Source of the DNA: Alphaproteobacteria bacterium | GTDB lineage: Bacteria > Pseudomonadota > Alphaproteobacteria > Micropepsales > Micropepsaceae | Assembly: GCA_947467345.1 (NCBI GenBank) | Contig: CANIHD010000002.1 | Span: 116,899 to 180,898, forward strand | Direction: 5' to 3' | DNA length: 64,000 bases | Shown here: positions 39,068 through 48,379 of the stretch, piece after piece | Numbering within the stretch: position 1 is the first letter of the stretch | Layout: the number at the start of each line of letters is the position of its first letter | The notes under the pieces: model-generated | Database searches by the model: none | The model's input: only the letters and a program-made list of their open reading frames with translations | Told to the model about the DNA's origin: nothing | Translations under genes and position numbers: made by a program

Positions 39068-39982
39068 GGAGAATATACGCCCGCGCCGCCTGCCGATTTC
39101 GTGCTGCCGTTCGATCTTCCGAAGGCTGATTTGCGCGGACGGTTGGTGCGCCTCGATGCGGTTTCGACGCGCGCTCTTTCCGCTCATCCTTTGCCGGAAG
39201 ACGCCCAGCGCGTGCTGGCCGAAGCTTTGGTGCTCGCAGGCTTGCTCGGTTCGGCATTGAAGCTGGAAGGGCGCCTCAGCGTGCAAACCAAAGGCGACGG
39301 ACCGCTTACGATGGCGGTAGCCGATTATTTCGCCGGCGGCGGTTTGCGCGGTTATGGGCGCCTCGACGAAGAGCGTTTCAACGCGCTGGAGAAGAAAAAC
39401 GATTTCAGCGCGCTGGTCGGCAACGGCGCCTTAGCGATCACGATCGAACCGACGCCTGGCGCGCCCGCCTATCAGGGACTTGTTTCGCTGTCGCCGAAGA
39501 GTCTTTCCGCATCCGCCGAAACCTATTTCATGCAGTCCGAGCAGCTTCCCACCATCATCACCCTGGCGGCGGGTTTCATTTATCAATCAGGTGTCGGCTA
39601 CGGCTGGCGCGCCGCCGGGTTGATGGTGCAAGCCGTGCCCGGCAAGACGGAAGACAGCGTTCGCCACGGCGACAATTGGCAGCGCATTTCCATGTTTCTG
39701 GAAACGCTGACGGCGCTGGAATTGCTGGATACGTCGCTCTCGGCGGAATCGCTGCTGTGGCGCCTGTTTCACGAGGACGAAATCCGCGTTCATCCGGCGA
39801 AGGAATTGCATTTCCAATGCACCTGCAGCGCCGACAAAGTGTTGCCGGTTTTGCAATCCTATCCTGTCGAAGAGCGCCCAAGTCTGGCGGATGAAGACGG
39901 CGTTATTCGCACGCGTTGCGAATTTTGCGGCACGGAATATAAATTTCCACTTTCAGAAATCGATTCCCAACCAGCAGATTGA
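39008..39982 (+). CDS. hslO: Hsp33 family redox chaperone
   Basis: CXC...CXXC zinc motif [12 protein letters not shown]...[10 protein letters not shown]; exact start ambiguous among five in-frame GTG codons. Confidence 0.9.
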   Translation: MNDPVNDPVNEPVNEPVNDPGEYTPAPPADFVLPFDLPKADLRGRLVRLDAVSTRALSAHPLPEDAQRVLAEALVLAGLLGSALKLEGRLSVQTKGDGPLTMAVADYFAGGGLRGYGRLDEERFNALEKKNDFSALVGNGALAITIEPTPGAPAYQGLVSLSPKSLSASAETYFMQSEQLPTIITLAAGFIYQSGVGYGWRAAGLMVQAVPGKTEDSVRHGDNWQRISMFLETLTALELLDTSLSAESLLWRLFHEDEIRVHPAKELHFQCTCSADKVLPVLQSYPVEERPSLADEDGVIRTRCEFCGTEYKFPLSEIDSQPAD

Positions 39983-39986
39983 GTTC

Positions 39987-41141
39987 TTAGCTCGCGGCAG
40001 CTAGCCCGACGCGGCGCAGGAACGCGGTGCAGGATTCCAATTGCTCCTGCGTCACGAACTCGTTTTCGCGATGCGCTTGCGCCACCGAGCCGGGGCCGCA
40101 CACCACTGCCGGAATGCCCGATTGCTGAAACAGTCCCGCCTCGGTGCCATAGGCGACGACATGCACGTCATTGGCGCCGCTCAGCTGGCAAGCAAGCCGC
40201 ACCGCCGGTGAGTTTGTGTCGCGCACCAGGCCGGGATAGCTCGCATGGACATGGTGATGAAAGCCTGCTTCCGGCGCCCCGGAGCGGTATTTCGGCAGGA
40301 TTACATTTTCCGCGTTGCTCACCACGCGCTCTACGATACGCGACGGATCGCGATCTGGCAGGCAGCGATATTCCCAGGTGACAAGCGCGTCACGCGCCAG
40401 AACATTTACCGCCGTTCCGCCGCCCACCATATTGGCTTGCAGCGTCGAGTAAGGAGGATCGAAATGCTCGTCTTGGTCTTGGCGCAAGCTTTCGCCGATG
40501 GCGCCCAACGCCGCGATGAATTCGCCCGCCATCATGACGGCGCTTGCGCCCTTGGCGGGATTGCTGGAGTGGGCGTCGCGTCCCTTTACGTGCGTTTCAA
40601 TAACGGCGCCGGCCTTGTGCGCACCGACGACTTTCATTTCGGTGGGCTCGCCGATGATGGCCAGTGCGGGCTTGATGCCTTCCAATGCGAGATCGTCCAG
40701 CAATCCCCGCACGCCGATGCAGCCGACCTCCTCGTCATAGGAGAGCGCAAAATGCAGCGGGCGTTTCAAATTCAGCCGCGCGAATTCGGGCACCAGTGAC
40801 AGCGCCACAGCAAGAAAGCCCTTCATGTCGCAGGCGCCGCGCCCGAAGAGTTTGTCGTCGCGCATGACCGCGTGAAACGGATTGGTGGCCCAATCCTGTC
40901 CGTCGACCGGCACGACATCGGTATGGCCTGACAGCACATAACCGCCATTGATATTGGGCCCCAGCGTCGCAAAGAGATTTGCTTTGCCGCCATTGGAATC
41001 GTGGGTCAGGCGGACATGGGCGCCGGCGCCCAGTAAGAATGCCTCGGCGTAAGCAATCAATTCCAGATTCGAGTTTCGGCTGGTGGTGTCGAAGCCGATC
41101 AGGTGCCCCGCGATGGTCATGAAATCCGGAGCGAGAGCCAT
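39987..41141 (-). CDS. argE: acetylornithine deacetylase
   Basis: LSGHTDVVPVDGQDW, GRGACDMKGFLAVAL, FALSYDEEVGCIGVRGLL, CGPGSVAQAHRENEFV. Confidence 0.9.
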   Translation of the reverse strand: MALAPDFMTIAGHLIGFDTTSRNSNLELIAYAEAFLLGAGAHVRLTHDSNGGKANLFATLGPNINGGYVLSGHTDVVPVDGQDWATNPFHAVMRDDKLFGRGACDMKGFLAVALSLVPEFARLNLKRPLHFALSYDEEVGCIGVRGLLDDLALEGIKPALAIIGEPTEMKVVGAHKAGAVIETHVKGRDAHSSNPAKGASAVMMAGEFIAALGAIGESLRQDQDEHFDPPYSTLQANMVGGGTAVNVLARDALVTWEYRCLPDRDPSRIVERVVSNAENVILPKYRSGAPEAGFHHHVHASYPGLVRDTNSPAVRLACQLSGANDVHVVAYGTEAGLFQQSGIPAVVCGPGSVAQAHRENEFVTQEQLESCTAFLRRVGLAAAS

Positions 41142-41143
41142 GG

Positions 41144-41800
41144 TCAGCTCTGCACGGAAACGGGATTGCCGATGATATTCAGGAATTCGCGGCGCGTATT
41201 TGCATCTTCGCGGAACGCGCCTAATAAGGTCGAGGTCACCATGCTGACACCGGATTTATGCACGCCTCGCGTGGTCATGCATTGGTGGGTCGCCTCGATC
41301 ACCACCGCCACGCCTTTGGGCTCCAGCACGTTCTGAATCGTTTTGGCGATCTGCGCGTTCAATTTTTCCTGAACCTGGAGGCGTCTTGCATAGGCATCGA
41401 CCACGCGGGCCAATTTGGAAATCCCGACCACTTTGCGGTTGGGAAGATAGCCGACATGGGCGCGCCCGATGATCGGCGCCAAATGGTGCTCGCAATGCGA
41501 TTCAAAACGAATGTCTCGTAAGACCACCATCTCGTCATAGCCTTCGACTTCCTCGAAGGTGCGTGAGAGATAAAGCTCGGGGTCTTCCTTGTAACCCGAG
41601 AACCAATCCTCGAAGGCGCGCGCCACGCGCTTTGGCGTGTCGATAAGCCCTTCGCGATTGGGGTCGTCGCTGGTCCAGCGCAAGAGCACGCGAACGGCCT
41701 TCTCCACTTCCTCGCGCGTGGGCATGGGTTCTGGAACGGGAGCGGGGGCCGGAGCCGGTGCTTTCGCGACGCGCAAATGCCTCTTGGGGCCACTGGCCAT
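41144..41800 (-). CDS. folE: GTP cyclohydrolase I
   Basis: [52 protein letters not shown]. Confidence 0.95.
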   Translation of the reverse strand: MASGPKRHLRVAKAPAPAPAPVPEPMPTREEVEKAVRVLLRWTSDDPNREGLIDTPKRVARAFEDWFSGYKEDPELYLSRTFEEVEGYDEMVVLRDIRFESHCEHHLAPIIGRAHVGYLPNRKVVGISKLARVVDAYARRLQVQEKLNAQIAKTIQNVLEPKGVAVVIEATHQCMTTRGVHKSGVSMVTSTLLGAFREDANTRREFLNIIGNPVSVQS

Positions 41801-41873
41801 TTTTGTCTCCGATCAGGCGGTGATCTTACGACCCCGACAGGGGGGCGGATCAAGCATTCGTTCGGTAACGTTG

Positions 41874-42278
41874 TCAGTGAATTTGGCGGGATTCGTAGGG
41901 GCTTTCGAGCGCAAATAAGGGGATTCCGATGTCGAAGCTCTCGCCCGTGCTGGAGCGCATCTTGTAACTGCCGGTCATAAGGCCCGACGGTGTTTCCAGC
42001 GGGACGCCGCTTGTATAGTGAAAGGAATTGCCGGGCGCGATGGTTGGCTGCTCACCGATCACGCCGGGGCCGCTGACTTCGCGGGTGCGGCCATGCGAAT
42101 CCGTGATCTTCCACAGCCGCGAGATCAATTGCACCGGCTCGCCGCCGCGGTTCTCGATGGTGACCTTATAGGCCCACACATAGCGGATTTCCGCCGGCAC
42201 CGATTGGTCTTCGAGAAAGTTCGGCTCGACAGCAACGCGAATATTGCGCGTGATTTCTTCGTACATAAAAAACACCAA
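41874..42278 (-). CDS. apaG: ApaG protein
   Basis: YKVTIENRGGEPVQLISRLWKITDSHGRTREVSGPGVIGEQPTIAPGNSFHYTSGVPLETPSGLMTGSY. Confidence 0.93.
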   Translation of the reverse strand: MVFFMYEEITRNIRVAVEPNFLEDQSVPAEIRYVWAYKVTIENRGGEPVQLISRLWKITDSHGRTREVSGPGVIGEQPTIAPGNSFHYTSGVPLETPSGLMTGSYKMRSSTGESFDIGIPLFALESPYESRQIH

Positions 42279-42365
42279 TTCTCCGCCGCGAAATTTTCCG
42301 GCATATGTGAATCATTACGGATTGTAGGGACTCGTCAGGTCCCATGTCTCGGCAAGTCGGACGGA

Positions 42366-43571
42366 TTAGGCGCGGATATTGTTGATGCGCTGAAGCGCCT
42401 GCGCCAAGTCCTCGCAAATATCCTCGGCGTCCTCAAGTCCAACGGCGATGCGCAGCATGCCGTCGGCGATGCCGGCTGCGGCGCGCGCTTCCGGCGTGAG
42501 GCGCTGATGCGTCGTGGTCGCCGGATGCGTGAGGAGGCTTTTCGCGTCGCCAAGATTGTTCGACACGTCAACGAGTTTCAGCGCGTTGGCAACAGCGAAG
42601 GCCGCTTCCTTGCCGCCTTTGACTTCGAACGTCACCACGCCGCCGCCGCCCGACATCTGCTTCTTGGCCAATGCATACTGCTGATGATCCGTGCGGAAGG
42701 GATAGCACACGCGCGAAACATTGCGTTGCCCGGACAGAAAATCGGAGATGGTCGTGGCATTGGCGCAATGCGCACGCATGCGCAAATCCAGCGTTTCCAG
42801 GCTCTTCAAATGCAGCCACGCATTGAACGGGCTCATCGATGGGCCGGTGTTGCGCAAGAAAATCTGCAAATGATCGTTCAAGAAATCCTCTTTACAGAGA
42901 ATAATCCCGCCCAGTGCGCGGCCCTGGCCATCGATGAACTTCGTCGAGGAGTGAATCACCACATCCGCGCCAAACGACATCGGCTGCTGCAGCGCCGGTG
43001 AAGCCCAGGCGTTATCGACCATCACGAGAACGCCATGCTCATGCGCGATGTCCGATACGGCTTTCAGATCGACGATTTCCAAGATCGGATTGGACGGCGT
43101 CTCCAGAAACGCGACCTTGGTTTCTTTGCGGATCGCTTTGCGCCACGCGTCCGGATCGGTGCCGTTCACCAGCGTTACAGTGATGCCGTAACGCGAGAGG
43201 ATATCTTCCAGCACATAGCGGATGGCGCCGAACAGTGCCCTTGATGCCACCACATGATCGCCCTGCCGGAGGCAGCACAACAGCGACGCGGATACAGCCG
43301 CCATGCCGCTGGCGGTGGCGCGGCCCACCGGCGCGCCTTCCATCAGCGCGACCCGTTCCTCGAACATGGTCACGGTCGGGTTGGCGTAGCGCGAATAGGT
43401 GTAGCCGGGCGCGCCTTTGAAGCGGGCTTCGGCTTCCTCCGGGCCTTCATAGGCATAGCCGGAGGTCATAAACAGGGCTTCGCTGGTTTCCTGAAATGGC
43501 GTGCGCTGCTGCCCGCCGCGAACGGCCTGCGTCTGCCGCCGCCAGGCTTTGCCGTCTTTATTCGTCGCCAT
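42366..43571 (-). CDS. metZ: O-succinylhomoserine sulfhydrylase
   Basis: PLP-dependent Cys/Met-metabolism enzyme: YSRYANPTVTMFEERVALMEG, HSSTKFIDGQGRALGG, SLLTHPATTTHQRL; start MATNKDGKAWRR. Confidence 0.9.
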   Translation of the reverse strand: MATNKDGKAWRRQTQAVRGGQQRTPFQETSEALFMTSGYAYEGPEEAEARFKGAPGYTYSRYANPTVTMFEERVALMEGAPVGRATASGMAAVSASLLCCLRQGDHVVASRALFGAIRYVLEDILSRYGITVTLVNGTDPDAWRKAIRKETKVAFLETPSNPILEIVDLKAVSDIAHEHGVLVMVDNAWASPALQQPMSFGADVVIHSSTKFIDGQGRALGGIILCKEDFLNDHLQIFLRNTGPSMSPFNAWLHLKSLETLDLRMRAHCANATTISDFLSGQRNVSRVCYPFRTDHQQYALAKKQMSGGGGVVTFEVKGGKEAAFAVANALKLVDVSNNLGDAKSLLTHPATTTHQRLTPEARAAAGIADGMLRIAVGLEDAEDICEDLAQALQRINNIRA

Positions 43572-43596
43572 TGATCGAAATCCCGAATTTCTTAAA

Positions 43597-43720
43597 CCGG
43601 GCCAAGCGATAGGCGCGGGGCCTTTGCCCGTCAAGCGAGGTGGCTTTGGCCCCGAAAAAGCGCTGGCTCTGGCCGGTCCGAAAGCTCAGCATACGGTAAA
43701 GATTCTGTCGAGTGCTGAGC
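43597..43720 (-). promoter_or_regulatory. structured leader region upstream of metZ (two hairpins, possible pseudoknot)
   Basis: CGGGGCC/GGCCCCG stem (43616-43654) and perfect GCTCAGCA/TGCTGAGC stem (43684-43720) in the metZ/sixA divergent region. Confidence 0.35.
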
Positions 43721-43756
43721 CCGTTTGGGTGAGGCCGACAATGGCTGGGACCTGAA

Positions 43757-44305
43757 TTGCGGCTTCTGCTTTTACGTCACGCAAAATCGGCATGGGATGT
43801 CGGCAAGTCCGTCGGCGATCATGACCGGCCGCTCAATCGGCGGGGGCGCCTCGCTGCGCCGCTGATGGCGTCCTATATGCGTGACAAAGGATTAATCCCG
43901 GACATTGCCCTGTGCTCCACCGCTACGCGCACGCGCGAGACGCTCGATCTGGCGCTGCCGTTTTTCGCGCCGCGTCCTACAGTTCGATATGCCCGCACGC
44001 TCTATTTGGCGGAATGGTCCGCGCTTCTGAATGCCGTCCGCGAATTGCCGCAAGCCAACAAGACTGCGCTGCTGATCGGTCACAATCCTGGCATCGAACA
44101 ATTGGCAGTTGCGCTCGCCTTCCATCCCAAGACCGCGGCGGAACGCGCGCGCAGCGAGGCGCTGGTGGAGAAATTCCCCACCGCAGCTTTGGCAGTTCTC
44201 GAGTTCGAGGGTTCAGATTGGTCCGTGGTTAAAGCAGGCGCAGGACGCTTGCTCGATTATGTTCGCCCCAAGGATTTGCAGCCGGACGCCGGACACGAGG
44301 AGTGA
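43757..44305 (+). CDS. SixA-like histidine phosphatase family protein
   Basis: LRLLLLRHAKSAWDVGKSVGDHDRPLNRRGRLAAPLMASYM; LLIGHNPGIEQLA. Confidence 0.88.
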   Translation: MRLLLLRHAKSAWDVGKSVGDHDRPLNRRGRLAAPLMASYMRDKGLIPDIALCSTATRTRETLDLALPFFAPRPTVRYARTLYLAEWSALLNAVRELPQANKTALLIGHNPGIEQLAVALAFHPKTAAERARSEALVEKFPTAALAVLEFEGSDWSVVKAGAGRLLDYVRPKDLQPDAGHEE

Positions 44306-45096
44306 GCACGCGCCGTGAACGTACTGCGCTGGTCACCGGCGCGTCGGCGGGCATTGGCGTGGCGCTCGCGCACGAATTTGCGCGTAATGGATTCGATCTC
44401 GTGCTTACCGCGCGGCGTACGGAACGATTGGTCGCGCTCGCGAATAAGGTCCAAGCCAAGCATCAGGTGAACACGCATGTCGTCACCGCCGATCTCGCTG
44501 ATCCCGCCACGCCGGCGCGGATGGTCGAGGCTTTCGTCCGAGATGGCGTTCGCATCGACGTGCTGGTCAACAATGCAGGCTACGCGCTCGCCGGCGGATT
44601 TCGCGATAGTTCGTGGGAAGCGCAGCGTGATTGTCTGCAGGTTTTGGTCAATGCGCCGTGCGAATTGGCGCATCGCCTCGTGCCCGCCATGCAGGCGCAA
44701 AACTATGGCCGCATAATGAATGTTGCTTCGGTAGCCGGTCTTCTGCCGGGCTCGTTGAGCCATTCGCTCTACGGCGCCGCCAAAGCTTTTCTCATTGGGT
44801 TCTCGCAGGCTTTGCACGCGGAGTATTCGGGCACAGGCATTCATGTTTCCGCGCTGTGCCCCGGTCTCACCCATAGCGAGTTTCATGACGTCAACGGTTC
44901 GCGCGAGAACATGCGCCGCGTCCCGAAATTTCTTTGGCTCACGCCGGAGCGCGTGGCGGCAGAGGGTTATGCTGCCCTCGAAACCAATCGCGTGTTGTGC
45001 GTGCCGGGACTGCAATACAAAACAATCACGGCTTTGGTGCGTCTCTTGCCGCGCCGCGCGGCGCATGATTTGGCCGGAAAATTCAGACGGCGTTAG
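44302..45096 (+). CDS. SDR family NAD(P)-dependent oxidoreductase
   Basis: ALVTGASAGIGVALAHEFARNG, NNAGYAL, YGAAKAF; 4-bp overlap with the upstream gene. Confidence 0.9.
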   Translation: MSTRRERTALVTGASAGIGVALAHEFARNGFDLVLTARRTERLVALANKVQAKHQVNTHVVTADLADPATPARMVEAFVRDGVRIDVLVNNAGYALAGGFRDSSWEAQRDCLQVLVNAPCELAHRLVPAMQAQNYGRIMNVASVAGLLPGSLSHSLYGAAKAFLIGFSQALHAEYSGTGIHVSALCPGLTHSEFHDVNGSRENMRRVPKFLWLTPERVAAEGYAALETNRVLCVPGLQYKTITALVRLLPRRAAHDLAGKFRRR

Positions 45097-45178
45097 CGTC
45101 CTTAGAGACGCGCCTTCGGCGCTCTTCAGGATGAAGGATGCGGTTTCGAACCGGGAAGTATTATTCTTCAATCCAAAT

Positions 45179-45275
45179 GTCATGGCCCGCAATAGCGGGC
45201 CATCCAGAGGACGCTTGCGCCACTACTCACGCGGACGCGTGAGTGCTGGATGGCCCGGTCAAGCCGGGCCATGAC
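45179..45275. repeat. composite palindromic (REP/BIME-like) element
   Basis: GTCATGGCCCGC-AATAG-CGGGCCATCCAG ... CTGGATGGCCCGG-TCAAG-CCGGGCCATGAC; inner perfect ACTCACGCG-GA-CGCGTGAGT (45225-45244). Confidence 0.85.
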
Positions 45276-45335
45276 AGAAGGGCCTCGCGATGAGGTGAGA
45301 GGGGCTCTTTAAGGATGACTGTCGTAAAGACGGCG

Positions 45336-45890
45336 TTAGCGCGAGAGGTTCGGCCGGTCGGTTTCGGCCAATGCCAATTTTTTCCAGCCATAAGCGACTT
45401 CCGGCACTGGCATGCCCATCATCGCCGTGGTGCGCTCGGCGACGAGTTTTCCACCCATGGCTTCATAGAAGAAGCGCGCCGGATTCTTGGCATGCGCCCA
45501 GATGATACAGGTCTGCTGTCCGCTTTCCAAAAGCGCGCCGAACGCGCCATTTAAAAGTCTGCGGCCAAAGCCGGCGCCCATATGCATCGGATCGACATAG
45601 AGCGTGTAGACTTCGCTGTCGAAGCCCAGAGCGCGGTCGCGCGCGCGGCCGAAGCTGGTCATGGCGACAACCTGATCTTGATCGTTGACCGCGACATAGA
45701 CCAATTCACGCACGCCCGCAGCAATCACGCTGCGCCAGCGCGCGGCCTGTCCTTCGGTGGTCATGCTGAGAAGAACGCGTCCCGGCAATACGGCGGGGTA
45801 GGTGTCGCGCCATGCATCGACATAGATGCGCGCGATGGCATCGGCGTCGGCTGGCCGGGCTTTGCGGACGCTGAGGACCGATTTTCCCAT
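45336..45890 (-). CDS. GNAT family N-acetyltransferase
   Basis: VRKARPADADAIARIYVDAWRDTYPAVLPG; YVDPMHMGAGFGRRLL; NPARFFYEAMGGKLV. Confidence 0.85.
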   Translation of the reverse strand: MGKSVLSVRKARPADADAIARIYVDAWRDTYPAVLPGRVLLSMTTEGQAARWRSVIAAGVRELVYVAVNDQDQVVAMTSFGRARDRALGFDSEVYTLYVDPMHMGAGFGRRLLNGAFGALLESGQQTCIIWAHAKNPARFFYEAMGGKLVAERTTAMMGMPVPEVAYGWKKLALAETDRPNLSR

Positions 45891-46002
45891 GAACAAAGCT
45901 TCGCCGCCCTCGTGGTTCGGAGCAAGCGAAATCACAACTTGACCCGTGACAAGTTGAAGCCCCGGCGTCGGGCGACAGGCGTGATTCGTAAGAAAGGCAG
46001 CG

Positions 46003-47520
46003 TTAAGGCGCGGTAGTGTTGTTTGACGCCGCGGCGTTCCGCGACTGCCGTGCTGCCGCCATCTCAGCATCCATCGCGGTGTGCGCTGTCATATCCGGCA
46101 TATCGGTTTGCGTGATGTCGTCATCAAGAATTTGCACTTTTCCGCCCTCATTGAAGGCGGGCCACATGGGCAAACCGGCTCCGTTGGGATCGCCGTGCTT
46201 GACGAAGTTCGTCCAATAGGCGCGGATCTCTTCGCCGAGATGAATATGGCGCTTGGCGGCGGCAGGCCATTCCACCACACGGTGCAATATCGCGGGCGGA
46301 TAACCGAAGACGTAAATCAGCTCCGCGCCGTGTCCCGCGCCGGTGCGCGGAAAAGGCCCGAACGGCGGCACCTGCGTGAAATGGTAAAAATAGGTTTTGC
46401 TTGTCGCGTGCTGCGCGTGAAGGCGCGCCCATGTGTACATGGGCCATTTGTACGGCATTTCCATTTCGTCGCCGTTGTATCCGAGAAGCAGCGGCACGTC
46501 CTGTTCTTGTCCGGCGGAATAAAGATCGTAGGCATCGGCGGGAACGATATCGCCATCGACAACCGGGCGGCTGCGATACGGCACGGTGAGAAGTTTCTCC
46601 GCCGGAATTGCGCGCAACTCCGCCAGCGTTTTCGCGCCCATCGCGGCGGCAAATTCCGTCCCCGCGCGTTCCGCCGTTTGCAGAGTCATCAGGCCCCATT
46701 CCGTATCGCTGGGCGCGAAGGCGCCGCCGCTATGGGCGATGACGCGATGAAACAGCCCGCGTGCGCGAGGGGATGCCATCAAATTGCTCTCCTGATGCGC
46801 GCCTGCCGATTGCCCGAAAATGGTGATATTGTCGGGATCGCCGCCAAACGCGGCGATGTTGCGCTTCACCCATGAGAGTGCCGCGATCTCATCTTTCAAT
46901 TGGTAATTGCCGGACGTGCCGGATTCGCGGGTGAGTTCGGGAAGTGCCAGTGAACCTAAAACGCCGAGCCGATAATTCAGCGTGACGATAATGACGCCGT
47001 CGCGAACGAGCTGATCGCCCCAATAGAGCCGCGCAGATCCCGATCCCGTCACATTGCCGCCGCCGAAGAGGTAGACCATCACGGCAAGTTTTTCGGTCGC
47101 GGATTTCGCCGGTGTCCACACGTTGAGATAGAGGCAATCTTCGCTCATCGGCTCCGGCATGAATCCCGGAATCGTGGAGCCTTCCTGCATGCACACGCGC
47201 TTGAACGCTTCGGCGCGCAGCACGCCCGCCCATGGCTTAGCGGCTTGCGGCGCGCGCCAGCGCAAATCGCCAAGCGGCGGCGCCGCATAGGGAATGCCAC
47301 GATAGAGCGTGAACCCATCGCCGAGCATGCCTTGCACCATTCCGGTTTCGATGCGGACGGGCTCCGCATATTGCCAAGGCGGCGGAGGGAAAAGCACATA
47401 GAGAATGGCAACGCCAAGCGCACTGCCGCAGACAAATCCGATGGCACCCAAGCCAAAAAAGATGCGGCGGGGACGCGTGGCTGTGGCGAAAGCGATGACG
47501 CGGCGCAACCATGGCGGCAT
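46003..47520 (-). CDS. type-B carboxylesterase family protein
   Basis: YRGIPYAAPPLGDLRWRAPQ, EDCLYLNVWTP, VKRNIAAFGGDPDNITIFGQSAGA. Confidence 0.9.
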   Translation of the reverse strand: MPPWLRRVIAFATATRPRRIFFGLGAIGFVCGSALGVAILYVLFPPPPWQYAEPVRIETGMVQGMLGDGFTLYRGIPYAAPPLGDLRWRAPQAAKPWAGVLRAEAFKRVCMQEGSTIPGFMPEPMSEDCLYLNVWTPAKSATEKLAVMVYLFGGGNVTGSGSARLYWGDQLVRDGVIIVTLNYRLGVLGSLALPELTRESGTSGNYQLKDEIAALSWVKRNIAAFGGDPDNITIFGQSAGAHQESNLMASPRARGLFHRVIAHSGGAFAPSDTEWGLMTLQTAERAGTEFAAAMGAKTLAELRAIPAEKLLTVPYRSRPVVDGDIVPADAYDLYSAGQEQDVPLLLGYNGDEMEMPYKWPMYTWARLHAQHATSKTYFYHFTQVPPFGPFPRTGAGHGAELIYVFGYPPAILHRVVEWPAAAKRHIHLGEEIRAYWTNFVKHGDPNGAGLPMWPAFNEGGKVQILDDDITQTDMPDMTAHTAMDAEMAAARQSRNAAASNNTTAP

Positions 47521-47592
47521 GAAAAATTCCCCCGAGCCCGCGCGTTTCGCGTCGGTGTGCAAGCCTAAACCAAATCGGCTCGCCAAAACACG

Positions 47593-48372
47593 TTACAGCA
47601 GAGATAGCGGCCCACATATCCAGGTGGCGAATATGCCCAAGGCCAGGAAGGGCCCGAACGGCAGCATGGTGGTATTTGAAATTTTCTCGCCGCGCATGGC
47701 CATGACGAGCACGGCGAGCAGGCCCGTCAGAGCGCTGTAAAGCGCGACGGAAGGAAGCGCGAGCGGGCCCATCCATGCACCGGCGGCGCTGAAAAGCTTG
47801 ACGTCGCCGCCGCCCAGCCCGTCGCGCCCGCGCCACATACGGTAGGAGAAGGCGAGAAGAAATGCGCCGCCCCAGCCCAAAACCGCGCCGGTCACATGCA
47901 TCGGCCACGCGCCGTCGCCGCGCCAAAACCCTAACGCAATGCCGGCAAGAAGAAGCGGTAGCGTCAGAGCATCAGGCAGCAAATAGGTGCGAAAATCGAT
48001 GGCCGCCAATAGCAACAGCACCCAGCCCAACGCAGCGGTGATCCACATGAGATGGGGTGGCACCATGAAGGCCGATGCCAGCGCGACCGCGACAGCGCCG
48101 AGTTCGACGGCAAGATGCAAAGGCGGGATTTTCGCTCCGCAATAGGCGCAGCGCCCGCGCGATTTGATGAAGCTGATAATCGGAATGAGCGATGAGGCGC
48201 TCAGCGTATGTCCGCAAGAGTCACAGCGCGATCGTCCGTGTACGATCGTTTCGCCGGAGCCCCAGCGCATCGCGACGAGACCGAGAAAGCTTCCGATGAT
48301 CGGGCTTATGACGATCAGCGCTGCGATCCGGAGAACATCGTAGCTGGTGTAAGCGGTGAAAAGATTTTCCAC
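47593..48372 (-). CDS. A24 family prepilin peptidase
   Basis: RSRCDSCGHTLSASSLIPIISFIKSRGRCAYCGAKI zinc motif; AAIDFRTYLLPDALTLPL and GGGDVKLFSAAGAWMG aspartate motifs; GTG start. Confidence 0.9.
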   Translation of the reverse strand: MENLFTAYTSYDVLRIAALIVISPIIGSFLGLVAMRWGSGETIVHGRSRCDSCGHTLSASSLIPIISFIKSRGRCAYCGAKIPPLHLAVELGAVAVALASAFMVPPHLMWITAALGWVLLLLAAIDFRTYLLPDALTLPLLLAGIALGFWRGDGAWPMHVTGAVLGWGGAFLLAFSYRMWRGRDGLGGGDVKLFSAAGAWMGPLALPSVALYSALTGLLAVLVMAMRGEKISNTTMLPFGPFLALGIFATWICGPLSLL

Positions 48373-48379
48373 GCGATCT

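Noticed and set aside
43572-43756. SAM-II riboswitch upstream of metZ
   Set aside because: Searched by eye for the GAUUU and GCUAAA-type loops; not found, so only a generic structured-leader call was made.
45179-45275. CRISPR-like repeat
   Set aside because: Repeats are inverted rather than direct, with only two units and no regular spacers.
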